64,000 nucleotides of DNA from Ensifer sesbaniae (lineage in GTDB: Bacteria > Pseudomonadota > Alphaproteobacteria > Rhizobiales > Rhizobiaceae), in NCBI RefSeq assembly GCF_013283665.1, contig NZ_JABEKU010000002.1:1052863-1116862 (forward strand), in the 5' to 3' direction. Position numbers and translations under genes: made by a program. The first letter of the stretch is position 1, and each line of letters begins with the position of its first letter. A model generated the notes under the pieces. It was given only the letters and a program-made list of their open reading frames with translations. It was not told the origin of the DNA and made no database searches. Shown here piece after piece: positions 53,829 through 62,255 of this stretch.

Positions 53829-54707
53829 TCATGCCGGAAGGCCGAGCATTTCGCGCGCCTGTGAGGGCTCGGCGATCTTGCCGCCGAGCTTCTCGATCAG
53901 GTCACGAGCACGCTCGACGAGTTCGCCGTTGCCTTTGGCGAGCACGCCCTTGGCGATGTAGGAATTATCTTCGAGGCCCACCCGCACATGGCCGCCGAGC
54001 AGATAGGACTGCACCGCCATCGGGAAAGACATTCGGCCGACGCCGAACCCGGTCCAGACGGCATCGCCAGGCAGCATGCGAGCGGCGGTCGCCATGACAT
54101 CGGTCGTCGACGGAAAGCCGTATTTGACGCCGGTGACGATCGTAAACATCGCGGGCGACTTCAGGGCGCCCGCTTTCAAGAGGTCGTGCGCGAGCTGGAT
54201 GTGGCCCGTGTCGAACACTTCGAGCTCGGGCTTGGATCCCGCGTCGTTGATGATATCCGCCATAACCTTCACGTTCTCTGGCGTGTTGATCACCACCTCC
54301 GAGCCGAAGGTCATCGTGTTCAGGTCGAGCGTCGCAATGTCGGGCTTGAGCGCCGCGATGTGCTCGACGCGCCGTTCCGGCCGCATCAACGTGGTGCGCG
54401 GCCCGGCGACGGCTGGATTGTCCTCGCTCGGATGGTACCGGCCGCCCGGACCGGTGGTGATATTGAGGATCAGGGCGTTGTTCCTGGCCCGAATCCGCTC
54501 GACCACCTCCCGATAATATTTGAGCTCCATCGACGGCTTGCCGGTCTCCGGATCGCGGACGTGGATGTGGGCGATGGCGGCGCCCGCTTCTGCCGCTTCC
54601 AGGCAGGAATTGGCGATCTCCTCGGGCGTGACGGGTAGACCGGGGTGGTTTTCCCGCGTGGTGAGATTGCCTGTAACCGCACAGGTGATGATGACATTTT
54701 GCTGCAT
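53829..54707 (-). CDS. beta-keto acid cleavage enzyme (BKACE/Kce family)
   Basis: TIM-barrel Zn enzyme of 292 residues. The family converts a beta-keto acid plus acetyl-CoA to acetoacetate plus a new acyl-CoA; the founding member acts on 3-keto-5-aminohexanoate. Zn ligands are in AAIAHIHVRDP (His47, His49); other family blocks are ITCAVTGN, NITTGPGG, LDLNTMTFGSEVVIN, EVFDTGHI and GHVRVGLEDN. ATG at 54707 shares one base with the upstream SDR stop (TGATG); a GTG at 54710 is possible. In this operon it may process the beta-keto acid formed after ring cleavage. Substrate is predicted, not seen. Confidence 0.9.
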   Translation of the reverse strand: MQQNVIITCAVTGNLTTRENHPGLPVTPEEIANSCLEAAEAGAAIAHIHVRDPETGKPSMELKYYREVVERIRARNNALILNITTGPGGRYHPSEDNPAVAGPRTTLMRPERRVEHIAALKPDIATLDLNTMTFGSEVVINTPENVKVMADIINDAGSKPELEVFDTGHIQLAHDLLKAGALKSPAMFTIVTGVKYGFPSTTDVMATAARMLPGDAVWTGFGVGRMSFPMAVQSYLLGGHVRVGLEDNSYIAKGVLAKGNGELVERARDLIEKLGGKIAEPSQAREMLGLPA

Positions 54708-55471
54708 CACAGATGCCTCCCACCATCGACGACGATCCGGTCGCCGGTCGAGAATTTGAGATGTGTCGCGCAGGCGACGATCGCCTCGGCCACATCGAGC
54801 GGCGAGGTGATGCGCTTCAGCGGCGTCGTCGCAGCAACTTTGTCGTTGAACTCCTTGCCGCGGCCGGGGACGAACTGAGTGTCAACCGCGCCCGGCGACA
54901 CCGAGAGTACACGGATGGCTGGTGCCAGTGCGCGAGCGAGCGATTTCGTCATGATGTCGAGCCCCGCCTTGGCGCCGCAATAGGCGACATTGGAGCCGAC
55001 GCCCGTGAAGGCGGCGATCGAGGAGACATTGACGATGAGCCCGTCGCCACGCTCCGTCAGTGCGGGCGCGAAGGCGCGGATGGTCGCGAAGACACCGCGC
55101 CAGTTGTTGACGAAGATCTCATCGATGAGGTCGTCCGTTAGCGCATCAAGGTCGCCGTGCGGGATGGGCTTGGTGATTCCGGCGCTGTTGACGAGAATGT
55201 CGGCGCCGCCCATTTCGCCGAGGACGCGGTCCCGGAAGGCCCCGATGCTGCTGCTGTCTTCGATCGAGACAGCCTCCGCCATGTGGCCATCCCCCGCCAG
55301 GCTCTCCTTCAGCGTCCGGGCTTGTTCGGTGGACGACCGGTATCCGATCGCCACTCGGGCGCCCGCTTCGGCGAGAAGCCGGCAGGCCTCGCGCCCGATG
55401 CCGCCGGAGCCGCCGGTGACGACGGCCACCTTGCCGGCGAGCGGCAGTCGATGTTCATACGTTGCCATCAT
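54707..55471 (-). CDS. short-chain dehydrogenase/reductase
   Basis: NAD(P)-dependent classical SDR of 254 residues: TGGSGGIG cofactor motif (~19-26), NSAGI (~94), SSIAAF with the catalytic Ser (~150), and YCGAKAG with Tyr and Lys of the YxxxK motif (~163-167). C-terminal SVSPGAVDTQF and VVDGGRHL are typical. It starts ATG 55471, overlapping the dioxygenase stop (ATGA), and its own stop overlaps the BKACE start, so three genes are translationally linked. Probably reduces or oxidises a keto/hydroxy intermediate of the same pathway. Confidence 0.88.
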   Translation of the reverse strand: MMATYEHRLPLAGKVAVVTGGSGGIGREACRLLAEAGARVAIGYRSSTEQARTLKESLAGDGHMAEAVSIEDSSSIGAFRDRVLGEMGGADILVNSAGITKPIPHGDLDALTDDLIDEIFVNNWRGVFATIRAFAPALTERGDGLIVNVSSIAAFTGVGSNVAYCGAKAGLDIMTKSLARALAPAIRVLSVSPGAVDTQFVPGRGKEFNDKVAATTPLKRITSPLDVAEAIVACATHLKFSTGDRIVVDGGRHL

Positions 55472-56394
55472 GACTTGGTCCCCGAGATCGGCGGCACGGG
55501 AAAGGTCGACTCGCCCTCCGTCAGGCGGAACTGATATTCGCAGGTGTAGAAGGGCGACGGCGTATCCGGGTGATCGGGATGCGGCTCGCGATGCTCGACG
55601 AAATCGCCGACGATCTGCTGCTTGGCGCCGAACACAACATCATCTGCAAGCGCCTCCGACGTATCGGAAAAGATCTGCGTGATCAGGGTCTTGTATCCGG
55701 GCGCCGAGACGATGAAGTGGATGTGGGCCGGACGCATCGGACGCCGCCGCTGGGCATGCAGCAATTCCCCCACCGGTCCGTCAGTCGGGACCGGGTAGCC
55801 GGCGGGTTTTACCGAGACGAAGTGGAACGAGCCTTCCGCGTCCGTATGAAAGACGCCGCGCAGGTTGAAGTCCTCCTGGTCCGGATCCTGGTTCTCGTAA
55901 AGGCCAACAGGAGAGGCCTGCCAGACATCGAGCTTGGCGCCGGCAATCGGCGTGCCGTCGACCCCGGTCACCTTGCCCTGGAAGAAGAGCTTCGGCCCAG
56001 GTGTTTCCGAGCGAGCAATGCAATCGCCACAGGCGCAGGCGGGAGCCTTGCCGCGGTAGAACGGGCCGAGCAGCGCGGACATAGTTTCGCCCTGCATGCC
56101 GTCATTGTTGATGAGGTCGATCAAGGTCGACGCGCCGAGAACGTCGGCGGCGAGCACGACCTCATTGTTGGTCTCATTGGTGTGATGGCCGAGGGCGGCG
56201 ATCCATTGCAGCGCCTTTTCGAATTCCGCCTCGGTCGGAAGCGTCTCGATGATGAAGGCATGGAGGTGACGCGTCGCGGACTCCATCAGCGTGCGCAGGC
56301 GCGCGTCCGGTGTGGCCGCCATCGCCGTGACGACCGTCGGCGTCACATCCTCGAGGGTCGATATCAGTTTCGGTTCGACTTTTACGTGTTGCAT
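55468..56394 (-). CDS. intradiol ring-cleavage dioxygenase (hydroxyquinol/catechol 1,2-dioxygenase type)
   Basis: Non-haem Fe(III) dioxygenase of 308 residues. N-terminal helical dimerisation domain ~20-120 (RHLHAFIIETLPTEAEFEKALQ), then the catalytic beta-sandwich with YENQDPDQEDFNLRGVF (Tyr ligand), GYPVPTDGPVGELL (Tyr ligand) and RPAHIHFIVSAPG (two His ligands). The order and the length match hydroxyquinol or chlorocatechol 1,2-dioxygenases. An unusual Cys cluster, ACACGDCIA, lies at the interdomain link. ATG 56394 is preceded by AGGAGA. The product would be maleylacetate if the substrate is hydroxyquinol or a muconate if catechol; no muconate cycloisomerase is in the window. Confidence 0.85.
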   Translation of the reverse strand: MQHVKVEPKLISTLEDVTPTVVTAMAATPDARLRTLMESATRHLHAFIIETLPTEAEFEKALQWIAALGHHTNETNNEVVLAADVLGASTLIDLINNDGMQGETMSALLGPFYRGKAPACACGDCIARSETPGPKLFFQGKVTGVDGTPIAGAKLDVWQASPVGLYENQDPDQEDFNLRGVFHTDAEGSFHFVSVKPAGYPVPTDGPVGELLHAQRRRPMRPAHIHFIVSAPGYKTLITQIFSDTSEALADDVVFGAKQQIVGDFVEHREPHPDHPDTPSPFYTCEYQFRLTEGESTFPVPPISGTKS

Positions 56395-56423
56395 GACATG
56401 TCTCCTGGCTGTCGCAGCCGGCC

Positions 56424-57197
56424 TCAGGCGGCCGTCGTCTTCAGGGATTGCAGGTGCGGGTATTTCTCGGTCAGCAGCGACCCGTGGTAGTAGGTCGCGG
56501 CGAAGGCGTTGGTTTCGCGGATGAGGTCCAGCCAGCGGCCGACTGCCGGTGACGATGCCCACAAGTGACCAAGATTGATGTCGTCCATGCGCACGATGAC
56601 CGGCATGATGGCGATGTCGGCGAGCGACAGAATGCGGCCGAGGACAAAGGGGCCGCCGCTCTCGTCGAGCCAGCGCGCGAAGCGGTCGACACCGCGCTGC
56701 AGGCGGCCGAGCGCTTCGTCCATCTCGGCCCTGGGGAAGCCGGTGCGGCCCATCTTCAGGAGGAACTCGCGGCGCAGAGGCTTGCTTTCGCAGACGGCCA
56801 GAAACTCCTCCGCGGTCATCGCCTGATAGTGTGGCAGGAAGGCGAGATTGTAGGAAGGTACGCGCACGGCCGGTGTCGGCACCTCGTCGATGTAGCGCAT
56901 CTTGGCCCGCATTTCGGCGACCTTGAGCGGGTCGGACGGGCGAAGCGGCGCCACCTCGGGATGGATGTCCTCGAGATATTCCATGATGACGGAGGAATCG
57001 AGCACCGAGGTCCCGTTATGAACGAGCGCCGGCACCAACCCGTTGGGGTTGACCGCCAGGTACTCGGGCTTCAACTGGTCGCCCCGGAAGAGGTCGAGCT
57101 TGTGCTCGACGAAAGGAAGCCCCTTCGTGTGCAGCGTGTAGCGAACGCGCTGGCTGCAGGTCGATTGCGGTGCGTTATAAAGTTCGTACTCGGACAT
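56424..57197 (-). CDS. glutathione S-transferase family protein of the catabolic operon
   Basis: GST of 257 residues, larger than the classical ~210 because of an extended helical C-domain. N-domain: MSEYELYNAPQSTCSQRVRY with Ser/Cys at the glutathione site, NPNGLVPALVHNG (cis-Pro) and DSSVIMEYLEDIHP. C-domain: FVLGRILSLADIAIMPVIVRM. The PQSTCSQRVR start and size resemble ring-modifying GSTs, such as LigE/LigF-like beta-etherases or maleyl-isomerase relatives, but the assignment is not firm. It lies between the transporter genes and the dioxygenase gene, implying glutathione-dependent cleavage or isomerisation of the imported substrate. Confidence 0.82.
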   Translation of the reverse strand: MSEYELYNAPQSTCSQRVRYTLHTKGLPFVEHKLDLFRGDQLKPEYLAVNPNGLVPALVHNGTSVLDSSVIMEYLEDIHPEVAPLRPSDPLKVAEMRAKMRYIDEVPTPAVRVPSYNLAFLPHYQAMTAEEFLAVCESKPLRREFLLKMGRTGFPRAEMDEALGRLQRGVDRFARWLDESGGPFVLGRILSLADIAIMPVIVRMDDINLGHLWASSPAVGRWLDLIRETNAFAATYYHGSLLTEKYPHLQSLKTTAA

Positions 57198-57261
57198 GCC
57201 TTCCTCCTCCTGCGGTTCTGCAGGTCAGTCATGTTGCGGTTCGATGTGTCGGGGCTGGAGC

Positions 57262-58308
57262 TCAGTCCCAGTTGAGCACACGCGGCAGCTTGCCGCGTCG
57301 CGCGAGCGTTCCCACCAGGCCGAGCGGAAAGAAGATCAGCCCGAGCGCCATCACCAGGCCGGTGCCAAGGATGTTGAGTTCCGAAGCGCCCATCATGGCA
57401 ACGAAGAGCTCGTTGAGCGCAACGATCAGCACGGCGCCGATGACAGGGCCGGCAACGGTTCCCTTGCCGCCGAGGATCGCCATCAGCACGAGGTTCACCG
57501 CGATCGGCATGATCAGGAAGATATTGGGGCGGAGATAGGTGATGTACTCGCCCCAGACGGCGCCAGCCATGCCGACGAAGAAGGCCGAGAGCGCGAAGGC
57601 CATGACCTTGTAGAAGCGCGTGTCGATGCCGGCGCTTTCCGCCTTGATCTCGTCCTTGGAAATCGCCCTGAGGCCAAGGCCGAACTTGGAGTGCTTGATG
57701 CGATAGCTCGCCCAGACGCTGAAGGCGGCGATCGCCAGCATGGCGTAGTAGTAGGGGATCTTCGCCCAGAGCACCGGTAGACTGGTGACCGGCAGCGTGA
57801 CGCCATTGGCACCGCCGACGAATTCCCAGTTATCAAACAGGATGCGGGCGATCATCAGGAGCGCGATTGACGAGATGATGAAGCTCGGACCGCGAACCTT
57901 GAGCGTGACCATGCCTATCAGATAGCCGATTACGGCGGCGACGAGGCCGGCAAGCGGCGCGGTGACGATCGTCGAGACGCCGAAACGGGCCAGGATCATG
58001 CCGGAGAAATATCCGCCGATCGCGAAGAACACGGCGTGGCCGAGCGAGATATAACCGGCGAAGCCGCCGAGGATGTTCCAGCCCGAGGCCATCGCCACAT
58101 AGCTCGCGGTGAAGAGCACCATGTGCAGCACGTAGTTGTAGTTGCCGGTAAGCTGCAGCAGCGGCAAGGCGACAAGAACCGCCATCAAGGCGAGCGGGAA
58201 CCAGGCTGCCCGCGTCTGGTCGGCCTTGCGGGCGAGCTTCTCGTTGTGCAGGCGGCGCGCTTCGAGGACGCCGCTGGTAGTGGATTGCTGAAGCGTGACG
58301 GTCATCAT
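57262..58308 (-). CDS. branched-chain-type ABC transporter permease (LivM-like)
   Basis: Inner-membrane permease of the HAAT family, 348 residues, eight to ten TM segments. Family blocks: ASGWNILGGFAGYISLGHAVFFAIGGY, LIGMVTLKVRGPSFIISSIAL, RAISKDEIKAESAGIDTRFYKVMAFALSAFFVGMAGA and GGKGTVAGPVIGAVLI. ATG at 58308 overlaps the LivH-like stop (ATGA). It pairs with the permease at 58305-59186. HAAT systems import branched-chain amino acids, urea, amides and several aromatic acids; with this operon an aromatic or ring-derived substrate is likely. Confidence 0.88.
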   Translation of the reverse strand: MMTVTLQQSTTSGVLEARRLHNEKLARKADQTRAAWFPLALMAVLVALPLLQLTGNYNYVLHMVLFTASYVAMASGWNILGGFAGYISLGHAVFFAIGGYFSGMILARFGVSTIVTAPLAGLVAAVIGYLIGMVTLKVRGPSFIISSIALLMIARILFDNWEFVGGANGVTLPVTSLPVLWAKIPYYYAMLAIAAFSVWASYRIKHSKFGLGLRAISKDEIKAESAGIDTRFYKVMAFALSAFFVGMAGAVWGEYITYLRPNIFLIMPIAVNLVLMAILGGKGTVAGPVIGAVLIVALNELFVAMMGASELNILGTGLVMALGLIFFPLGLVGTLARRGKLPRVLNWD

Positions 58309-59186
58309 GCCATCTCCGGTTTTTCGCCGAACAGCCCCTGGGGCCGGACGAGCAGGATGAGGAAAAGAGCGACGAAGAAGGTCAACGTCGACCACGTCGC
58401 GCCAATCCAGGCGCCGACGAAGGCGGCAATGACCGACAGGAACAACGCGGCCACGACCGTGCCGAGAATGCTGCCCATGCCGCCGAGCACGACGACGGAC
58501 ATCAGCATCGCAATCCACTCGCCGTGTTTCGCCGGGAAGAAGCTGAAGACGAAGCTGACCAGCGAACCGGCCGCGCCCGCAAGCCCGATGCCGATCGCAA
58601 AGGCGAGCACGCTGATGAAGTTGACATTGACACCGAGAAGCTCTGCCGCCTCCCGGTTTTGCGTCGTTGCGCGGATAGCATAGCCAAGACGGGAGTATTT
58701 GAGGAACAGCGTCAGTCCGACGATGATCGTCAGGGAGACGATACCGGCGTAAAGCTGGCCCTTCGGGATGAAAAGGTCACCGATGAAGAAGGCATCGGTC
58801 GCATAGTCAGGCGAGACGATGCGCTGCGTGTTGGTGAAGAGCCCGCCGAGCGCGCCTTCGACGACCATGGCGAGCGCAAAAGTCAGGAGCACGGTCATCT
58901 CGGAATATTTGGCGCTTTTCGTCTGCCTCTCGAGCATCAGGCGGTAGAGCAACACGCCGATAGCCGCCATGATGACGGAGGCGACGGGCAGCATGACAAT
59001 CGGATCGACGCCAAGAAGCTTGAACGCCCAATAGGTGATGTAGGCACCGGCGATGATGAGCGACGGGTGCGCGAGGTTGACGATGCGCATCACCCCGAAC
59101 ACCAGCGACAGACCGGAGCCCATCAGCGCGATGACGCCACCGAGAGCTAGGCCCAAGATCAGAATTTGAAGTATTTCAGCCATCAT
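58305..59186 (-). CDS. branched-chain-type ABC transporter permease (LivH-like)
   Basis: Permease of 293 residues. Typical LivH blocks: LILGLALGGVIALMGSGLSLVFGVMRIVNLAHPSLIIAGAY at the start, RATTQNREAAELLGVNVNFISVLAFAIGIGLAGAAG, and LSVVVLGGMGSILGTVVAALFL-like C-terminal segments ending in RPQGLFG. It has a double ATG at 59186/59183 with GAAGGAG just upstream. Seven bases separate it from the LivF-like gene and it overlaps the LivM-like gene by four bases. Confidence 0.88.
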   Translation of the reverse strand: MMAEILQILILGLALGGVIALMGSGLSLVFGVMRIVNLAHPSLIIAGAYITYWAFKLLGVDPIVMLPVASVIMAAIGVLLYRLMLERQTKSAKYSEMTVLLTFALAMVVEGALGGLFTNTQRIVSPDYATDAFFIGDLFIPKGQLYAGIVSLTIIVGLTLFLKYSRLGYAIRATTQNREAAELLGVNVNFISVLAFAIGIGLAGAAGSLVSFVFSFFPAKHGEWIAMLMSVVVLGGMGSILGTVVAALFLSVIAAFVGAWIGATWSTLTFFVALFLILLVRPQGLFGEKPEMA

Positions 59187-59193
59187 AGCTCCT

Positions 59194-59922
59194 TCAGGCG
59201 GCTTTCTTGCCGCCGAGATAGAGTTCCTGGATGCGCGGGTCGGACAGGATCATCTCGGCTGGGCCCTCGAAAAGCGTGCGGCCGAGGTCGAGCACCACGC
59301 CCCAATCGGAATTCTTGAGCCCCATCAAGGCGTTCTGCTCGACGAGTAGCACCGTGACGCCCTCCGCCGACATCATCTTCATGATGTCGAACATCTCCTG
59401 AATGACCTTCGGAGCGAGTCCGAGCGATGGCTCGTCGAGCATGACGATGGCGGGCTTGATGATCAGCGTGCGGGCCATCGCCAGCGTCTGCTGCTGGCCG
59501 CCGGACATGGTACCGGCGTGCTGGTCGGCGCGCTCGCGCAGGATCGGGAACCGCTCCAGAATGCCGTCGATCCGCCGCTCCAGTTCCTTCTGGTCGTTGA
59601 GGATGAAGCCGCCCATACGCAGGTTTTCGCGCACGGTCATTTTCGGGAACAGCGCCCGCTCCTGCGGCACGAAGCAGATGCCCTCGCGCAGGATCTGGTC
59701 CGGGCGCATGCCGTTCAGGCGCTTGCCCTTGAAGATCACGTCGCCCTTGCGGATCGTCAGCATGCCGCAGATTGCTTTCATCAGGGTCGATTTGCCGGCG
59801 CCGTTCGGGCCGATGATGCAATGGACCTTGCCGGGTTCGACGGTGAGATGGGCGCCGTCGAGGATCGCCGGACCATCGCCGTAGCCGGCGGTGATGTTGG
59901 TGACCTGAAGAAGCTCGCTCAT
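59194..59922 (-). CDS. branched-chain-type ABC transporter ATPase (LivF-like)
   Basis: ATP-binding subunit of 242 residues. Walker A GPNGAGKSTLMKAICG, signature MSGGQQQTLAMARTL, Walker B AIVMLDEPSLGLAP, and VLLVEQNALMGLKN, the LivF-specific switch region. ATG at 59922 shares its first base with the TGA of the LivG-like gene (TGATG). With the LivG-like subunit it forms the ATPase heterodimer of the importer. Confidence 0.92.
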   Translation of the reverse strand: MSELLQVTNITAGYGDGPAILDGAHLTVEPGKVHCIIGPNGAGKSTLMKAICGMLTIRKGDVIFKGKRLNGMRPDQILREGICFVPQERALFPKMTVRENLRMGGFILNDQKELERRIDGILERFPILRERADQHAGTMSGGQQQTLAMARTLIIKPAIVMLDEPSLGLAPKVIQEMFDIMKMMSAEGVTVLLVEQNALMGLKNSDWGVVLDLGRTLFEGPAEMILSDPRIQELYLGGKKAA

Positions 59923-60668
59923 CACGCCGCCTCCGCTTCCAGGATGCCACCAAGATAGGCTTCGAGCACCTGCGGATCCTGGCGAACGACATCCGGCGTC
60001 CCCGAACAGATGACGCGCCCCTGCGCCATCACCACGACCTTGTGCGAAAGACGCATGATCAGGTCCATGTTGTGCTCGACGATAAGCACTGTCAGGCCCT
60101 TCTCGTTCAAGGCGCGGATGTGACCGATGATCTCTTCGAGAAGTGACGGGTTGACGCCGCCTGCCGGTTCGTCGAGCAGGATGATCTTGGGATCGGACAT
60201 CAGCAGAGCCGCAAGATCCATCAGCTTCTTCTGCCCGTAGGAGAGATTGTGGCCGTCCTCGTAGGCGATGCGGGTGATGCCCAGGAACTCCAGGATCGAC
60301 ATCGCCTTGTCCTTTTCCTCCGCGCTCATGGCGGGACGGAACAGGCCGGACCAGCCATCGACCCGCGATTGCACGATGACGTTCTCGATAACCGTCATTT
60401 CGGCGAGATTGCGCGAGATCTGGAAGGTTCGGCTCAAGCCGCGCGCCGTCACCTTATGTGGTCTCAGATGATCGATGCGATCGCCGTCGAGCCGGATCTC
60501 GCCCGATGTCGGCGTGACGGTGCGACTGATGCAGTTGAACGCCGTGGTTTTGCCGGCGCCATTCGGGCCGATCAATGCGGTGATCGATCCCTTCTCGACG
60601 GTGAAGCTCGCACCGTCGACGGCTCTGATGCCGCCATAGTGCTTGCAGAGATTCCTGACTTCGAGCAT
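59922..60668 (-). CDS. branched-chain-type ABC transporter ATPase (LivG-like)
   Basis: ATP-binding subunit of 248 residues. Walker A GPNGAGKTTAFNCISR, RTFQISRNLAEMTVIEN (the LivG Q-loop segment), LSYGQKKLMDLAALLM signature, IILLDEPAGGVNP Walker B, and IVEHNMDLIM switch. ATG 60668 follows GGGAGG; the frame is open to 60719. It is 77 bases downstream of the binding-protein gene, with a hairpin spanning the gap's edge. Confidence 0.92.
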   Translation of the reverse strand: MLEVRNLCKHYGGIRAVDGASFTVEKGSITALIGPNGAGKTTAFNCISRTVTPTSGEIRLDGDRIDHLRPHKVTARGLSRTFQISRNLAEMTVIENVIVQSRVDGWSGLFRPAMSAEEKDKAMSILEFLGITRIAYEDGHNLSYGQKKLMDLAALLMSDPKIILLDEPAGGVNPSLLEEIIGHIRALNEKGLTVLIVEHNMDLIMRLSHKVVVMAQGRVICSGTPDVVRQDPQVLEAYLGGILEAEAA

Positions 60669-60733
60669 GCGCTCGACCTCCCGTTCCTTCAGTCCACAGG
60701 AATGTCGCGAGCCGGACATTTACCGCCTCGCGT

Positions 60734-60755
60734 CGGCTTCACCGGTCAGAAGCCG
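60734..60755. other. hairpin at the 3' end of the binding-protein gene
   Basis: CGGCTTC (60734-60740) pairs with GAAGCCG (60749-60755) around an eight-base loop, covering the stop codon (60746-60748). Such stems between a binding-protein gene and its permease/ATPase genes often stabilise the upstream mRNA, giving excess binding protein. No U-tract is present. Confidence 0.5.
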
Positions 60756-62023
60756 GCCTTGGGGTAGCTGAAGGGCACGACGCCTTCGAACTCGCCCTTC
60801 GGATAGACGAACTTGAGGTTGCCACCCTGCCACTGGGTCATGATGTGGGATTTGTTCTGGGCGAGGCCGCGCTCATCCCAATTGAAGCGGCCGAGCACCG
60901 TTTGCACGGGTGCATCCTTCGTGCGCGCGTGCAGCCATTCCGCCATCTTGGCATTGTCGGTGGAACCGGCGCCAGTGATTGCCTGCTCGATACCCTGGCA
61001 GACAGCGAACGGGATGGCGCTGTCCTCGTCCGGCTCGACGCCGTAGGCAGCGGTGAAAGCCTTGACGAAATCGCCATTGCTGAACGGCTTGCCGGCGAGC
61101 GTGCTCTCGAAGGGCACGTCCTTGTGCCAGGTGGTGTGGATCATGACGCCGTCGGCCGCGTCCTTGCCGACGCCTTCGATGAATTCGTTTTGCGCGCCCT
61201 GGCTCAGGTAAACGAGTTTCGGCGTGGCCCCAACGGTCTTCAGCGCGCGGGTCAACTGCACGGCTTCTTCCGCCGAGGCAGTGAGGCCGACGACCATTTC
61301 GGCGCCGGAGCGCTTGATCGAGTTGGCGAGGTTCAGCCAGTCGTTGAAGCCTTCCTCCGGCCACTTCTCCTGCATCACGACCTTGATGCCGGCATTGGCG
61401 AGGTAGCCCGGAGCGAGATCGGCGATCTCTTTGTCGGTCGCCGGATCCTTGACCTTTTCGCCGAGCAGGCCGGCGGCAATCGCATTGGCAAAGAAGTCGT
61501 CCGCAGACACGATCGCAGCGCTCTTGGGCCCCTCGCCTGCCGGGATCAGGTCGTGGATGACAGCGGTCACGTCCTTTCCGGTATATTCGGCCGCACTCAC
61601 CTGGAAATAGAAGAGGTTGCGGTAGCCCTGCTCGTAGATGCGCAATGCGCCGCCGGAGGGAACCGCGTGCACCATGTTGTACTTCGACAGGATCGCGGCG
61701 ACGGGGAACGTCAGGCGGCTCGAGAACGTCCCGTAGACGGCGTCGACCTTGTCGACATTGATGAAGCGTTCGTATTGGTTGATGGCGGTCGCCGGATCGG
61801 AACGATTGTCGCTGACGATCAGGTCGACCTGCCGGCCAAGAATGCCGCCCGCTTCATTGATCAGCTTGGTGCAGAGCTCGTAGCCCCGCTTGTGCTTTTC
61901 GCCGCTGACGGACAGGCCGCCTGTGATCGGCAGCGACGCGCCGATACGGATGCTCTCCGCGTGCGCGGCGGTTGCTGCAAACACCATTGCGGTCGTTGCT
62001 GCCAGAATTCTTGCCAGAGTCAT
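60746..62023 (-). CDS. periplasmic substrate-binding protein of HAAT ABC importer
   Basis: Exported ligand-binding protein of 425 residues, Peripla_BP_6 (LivK-like). Signal peptide 1-22 (TTAMVFAATAAHA, cut before ESIRIGA). Mature start IRIGASLPITGGLSVSGEKHKRGYELC, then AGGILGRQVDLIVSDNRSDPATAINQYERFI and VDAVYGTFSSRLTFPVA, as in amino-acid/amide and aromatic-acid binding proteins. The ligand pocket cannot be read reliably. ATG 62023 is preceded by GGGAGGAGC. First gene of the eleven-gene operon, 54 bases from the nearest GCAATCGATTGC palindrome, so the operon is probably repressed by the divergent LacI-type regulator. Confidence 0.9.
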   Translation of the reverse strand: MTLARILAATTAMVFAATAAHAESIRIGASLPITGGLSVSGEKHKRGYELCTKLINEAGGILGRQVDLIVSDNRSDPATAINQYERFINVDKVDAVYGTFSSRLTFPVAAILSKYNMVHAVPSGGALRIYEQGYRNLFYFQVSAAEYTGKDVTAVIHDLIPAGEGPKSAAIVSADDFFANAIAAGLLGEKVKDPATDKEIADLAPGYLANAGIKVVMQEKWPEEGFNDWLNLANSIKRSGAEMVVGLTASAEEAVQLTRALKTVGATPKLVYLSQGAQNEFIEGVGKDAADGVMIHTTWHKDVPFESTLAGKPFSNGDFVKAFTAAYGVEPDEDSAIPFAVCQGIEQAITGAGSTDNAKMAEWLHARTKDAPVQTVLGRFNWDERGLAQNKSHIMTQWQGGNLKFVYPKGEFEGVVPFSYPKAGF

Positions 62024-62076
62024 CGATGCTCCTCCCATCAAATCGGCTACCGGTTGTCTTCATTGCCCCTTATGTC

Positions 62077-62092
62077 ATGCAATCGATTGCAT
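62077..62092. promoter_or_regulatory. operator 1 of the LacI-type regulator
   Basis: ATGCAATCGATTGCAT, a perfect 16-bp palindrome with central CG as LacI-family operators have, 54 bases upstream of the binding-protein start. The core GCAATCGATTGC (62079-62090) recurs twice more in the same intergenic region. Confidence 0.8.
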
Positions 62093-62199
62093 ACACGGAC
62101 GCAAAACAAACTAATAAACGCCTGGCGCGTGCCCTGCGATCTCCTCCATCGTCATTAGGGCACAGCTTGGCACAGCCGCCTCGTATCGGCCACGCCTTT

Positions 62200-62211
62200 G
62201 CAATCGATTGC
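62200..62211. promoter_or_regulatory. operator 2 of the LacI-type regulator
   Basis: Second perfect copy of GCAATCGATTGC, centred 121 bp from operator 1. Its last bases overlap the -35 element of the predicted lacI-type promoter, suggesting autoregulation and possibly loop formation with operator 1. Confidence 0.8.
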
Positions 62212-62236
62212 GTAATGTATCTAACACGGCTAATAT
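62208..62236 (+). promoter_or_regulatory. sigma-70-type promoter of the LacI-family gene
   Basis: TTGCGT (62208-62213), exact 17-base spacer, TAATAT (62231-62236). It is flanked by operator 2 (overlapping the -35) and operator 3 (about 20 bases after the -10), and lies 78 bases before the ATG. Confidence 0.65.
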
Positions 62237-62255
62237 GTCGCGTCAAGATGATTGT

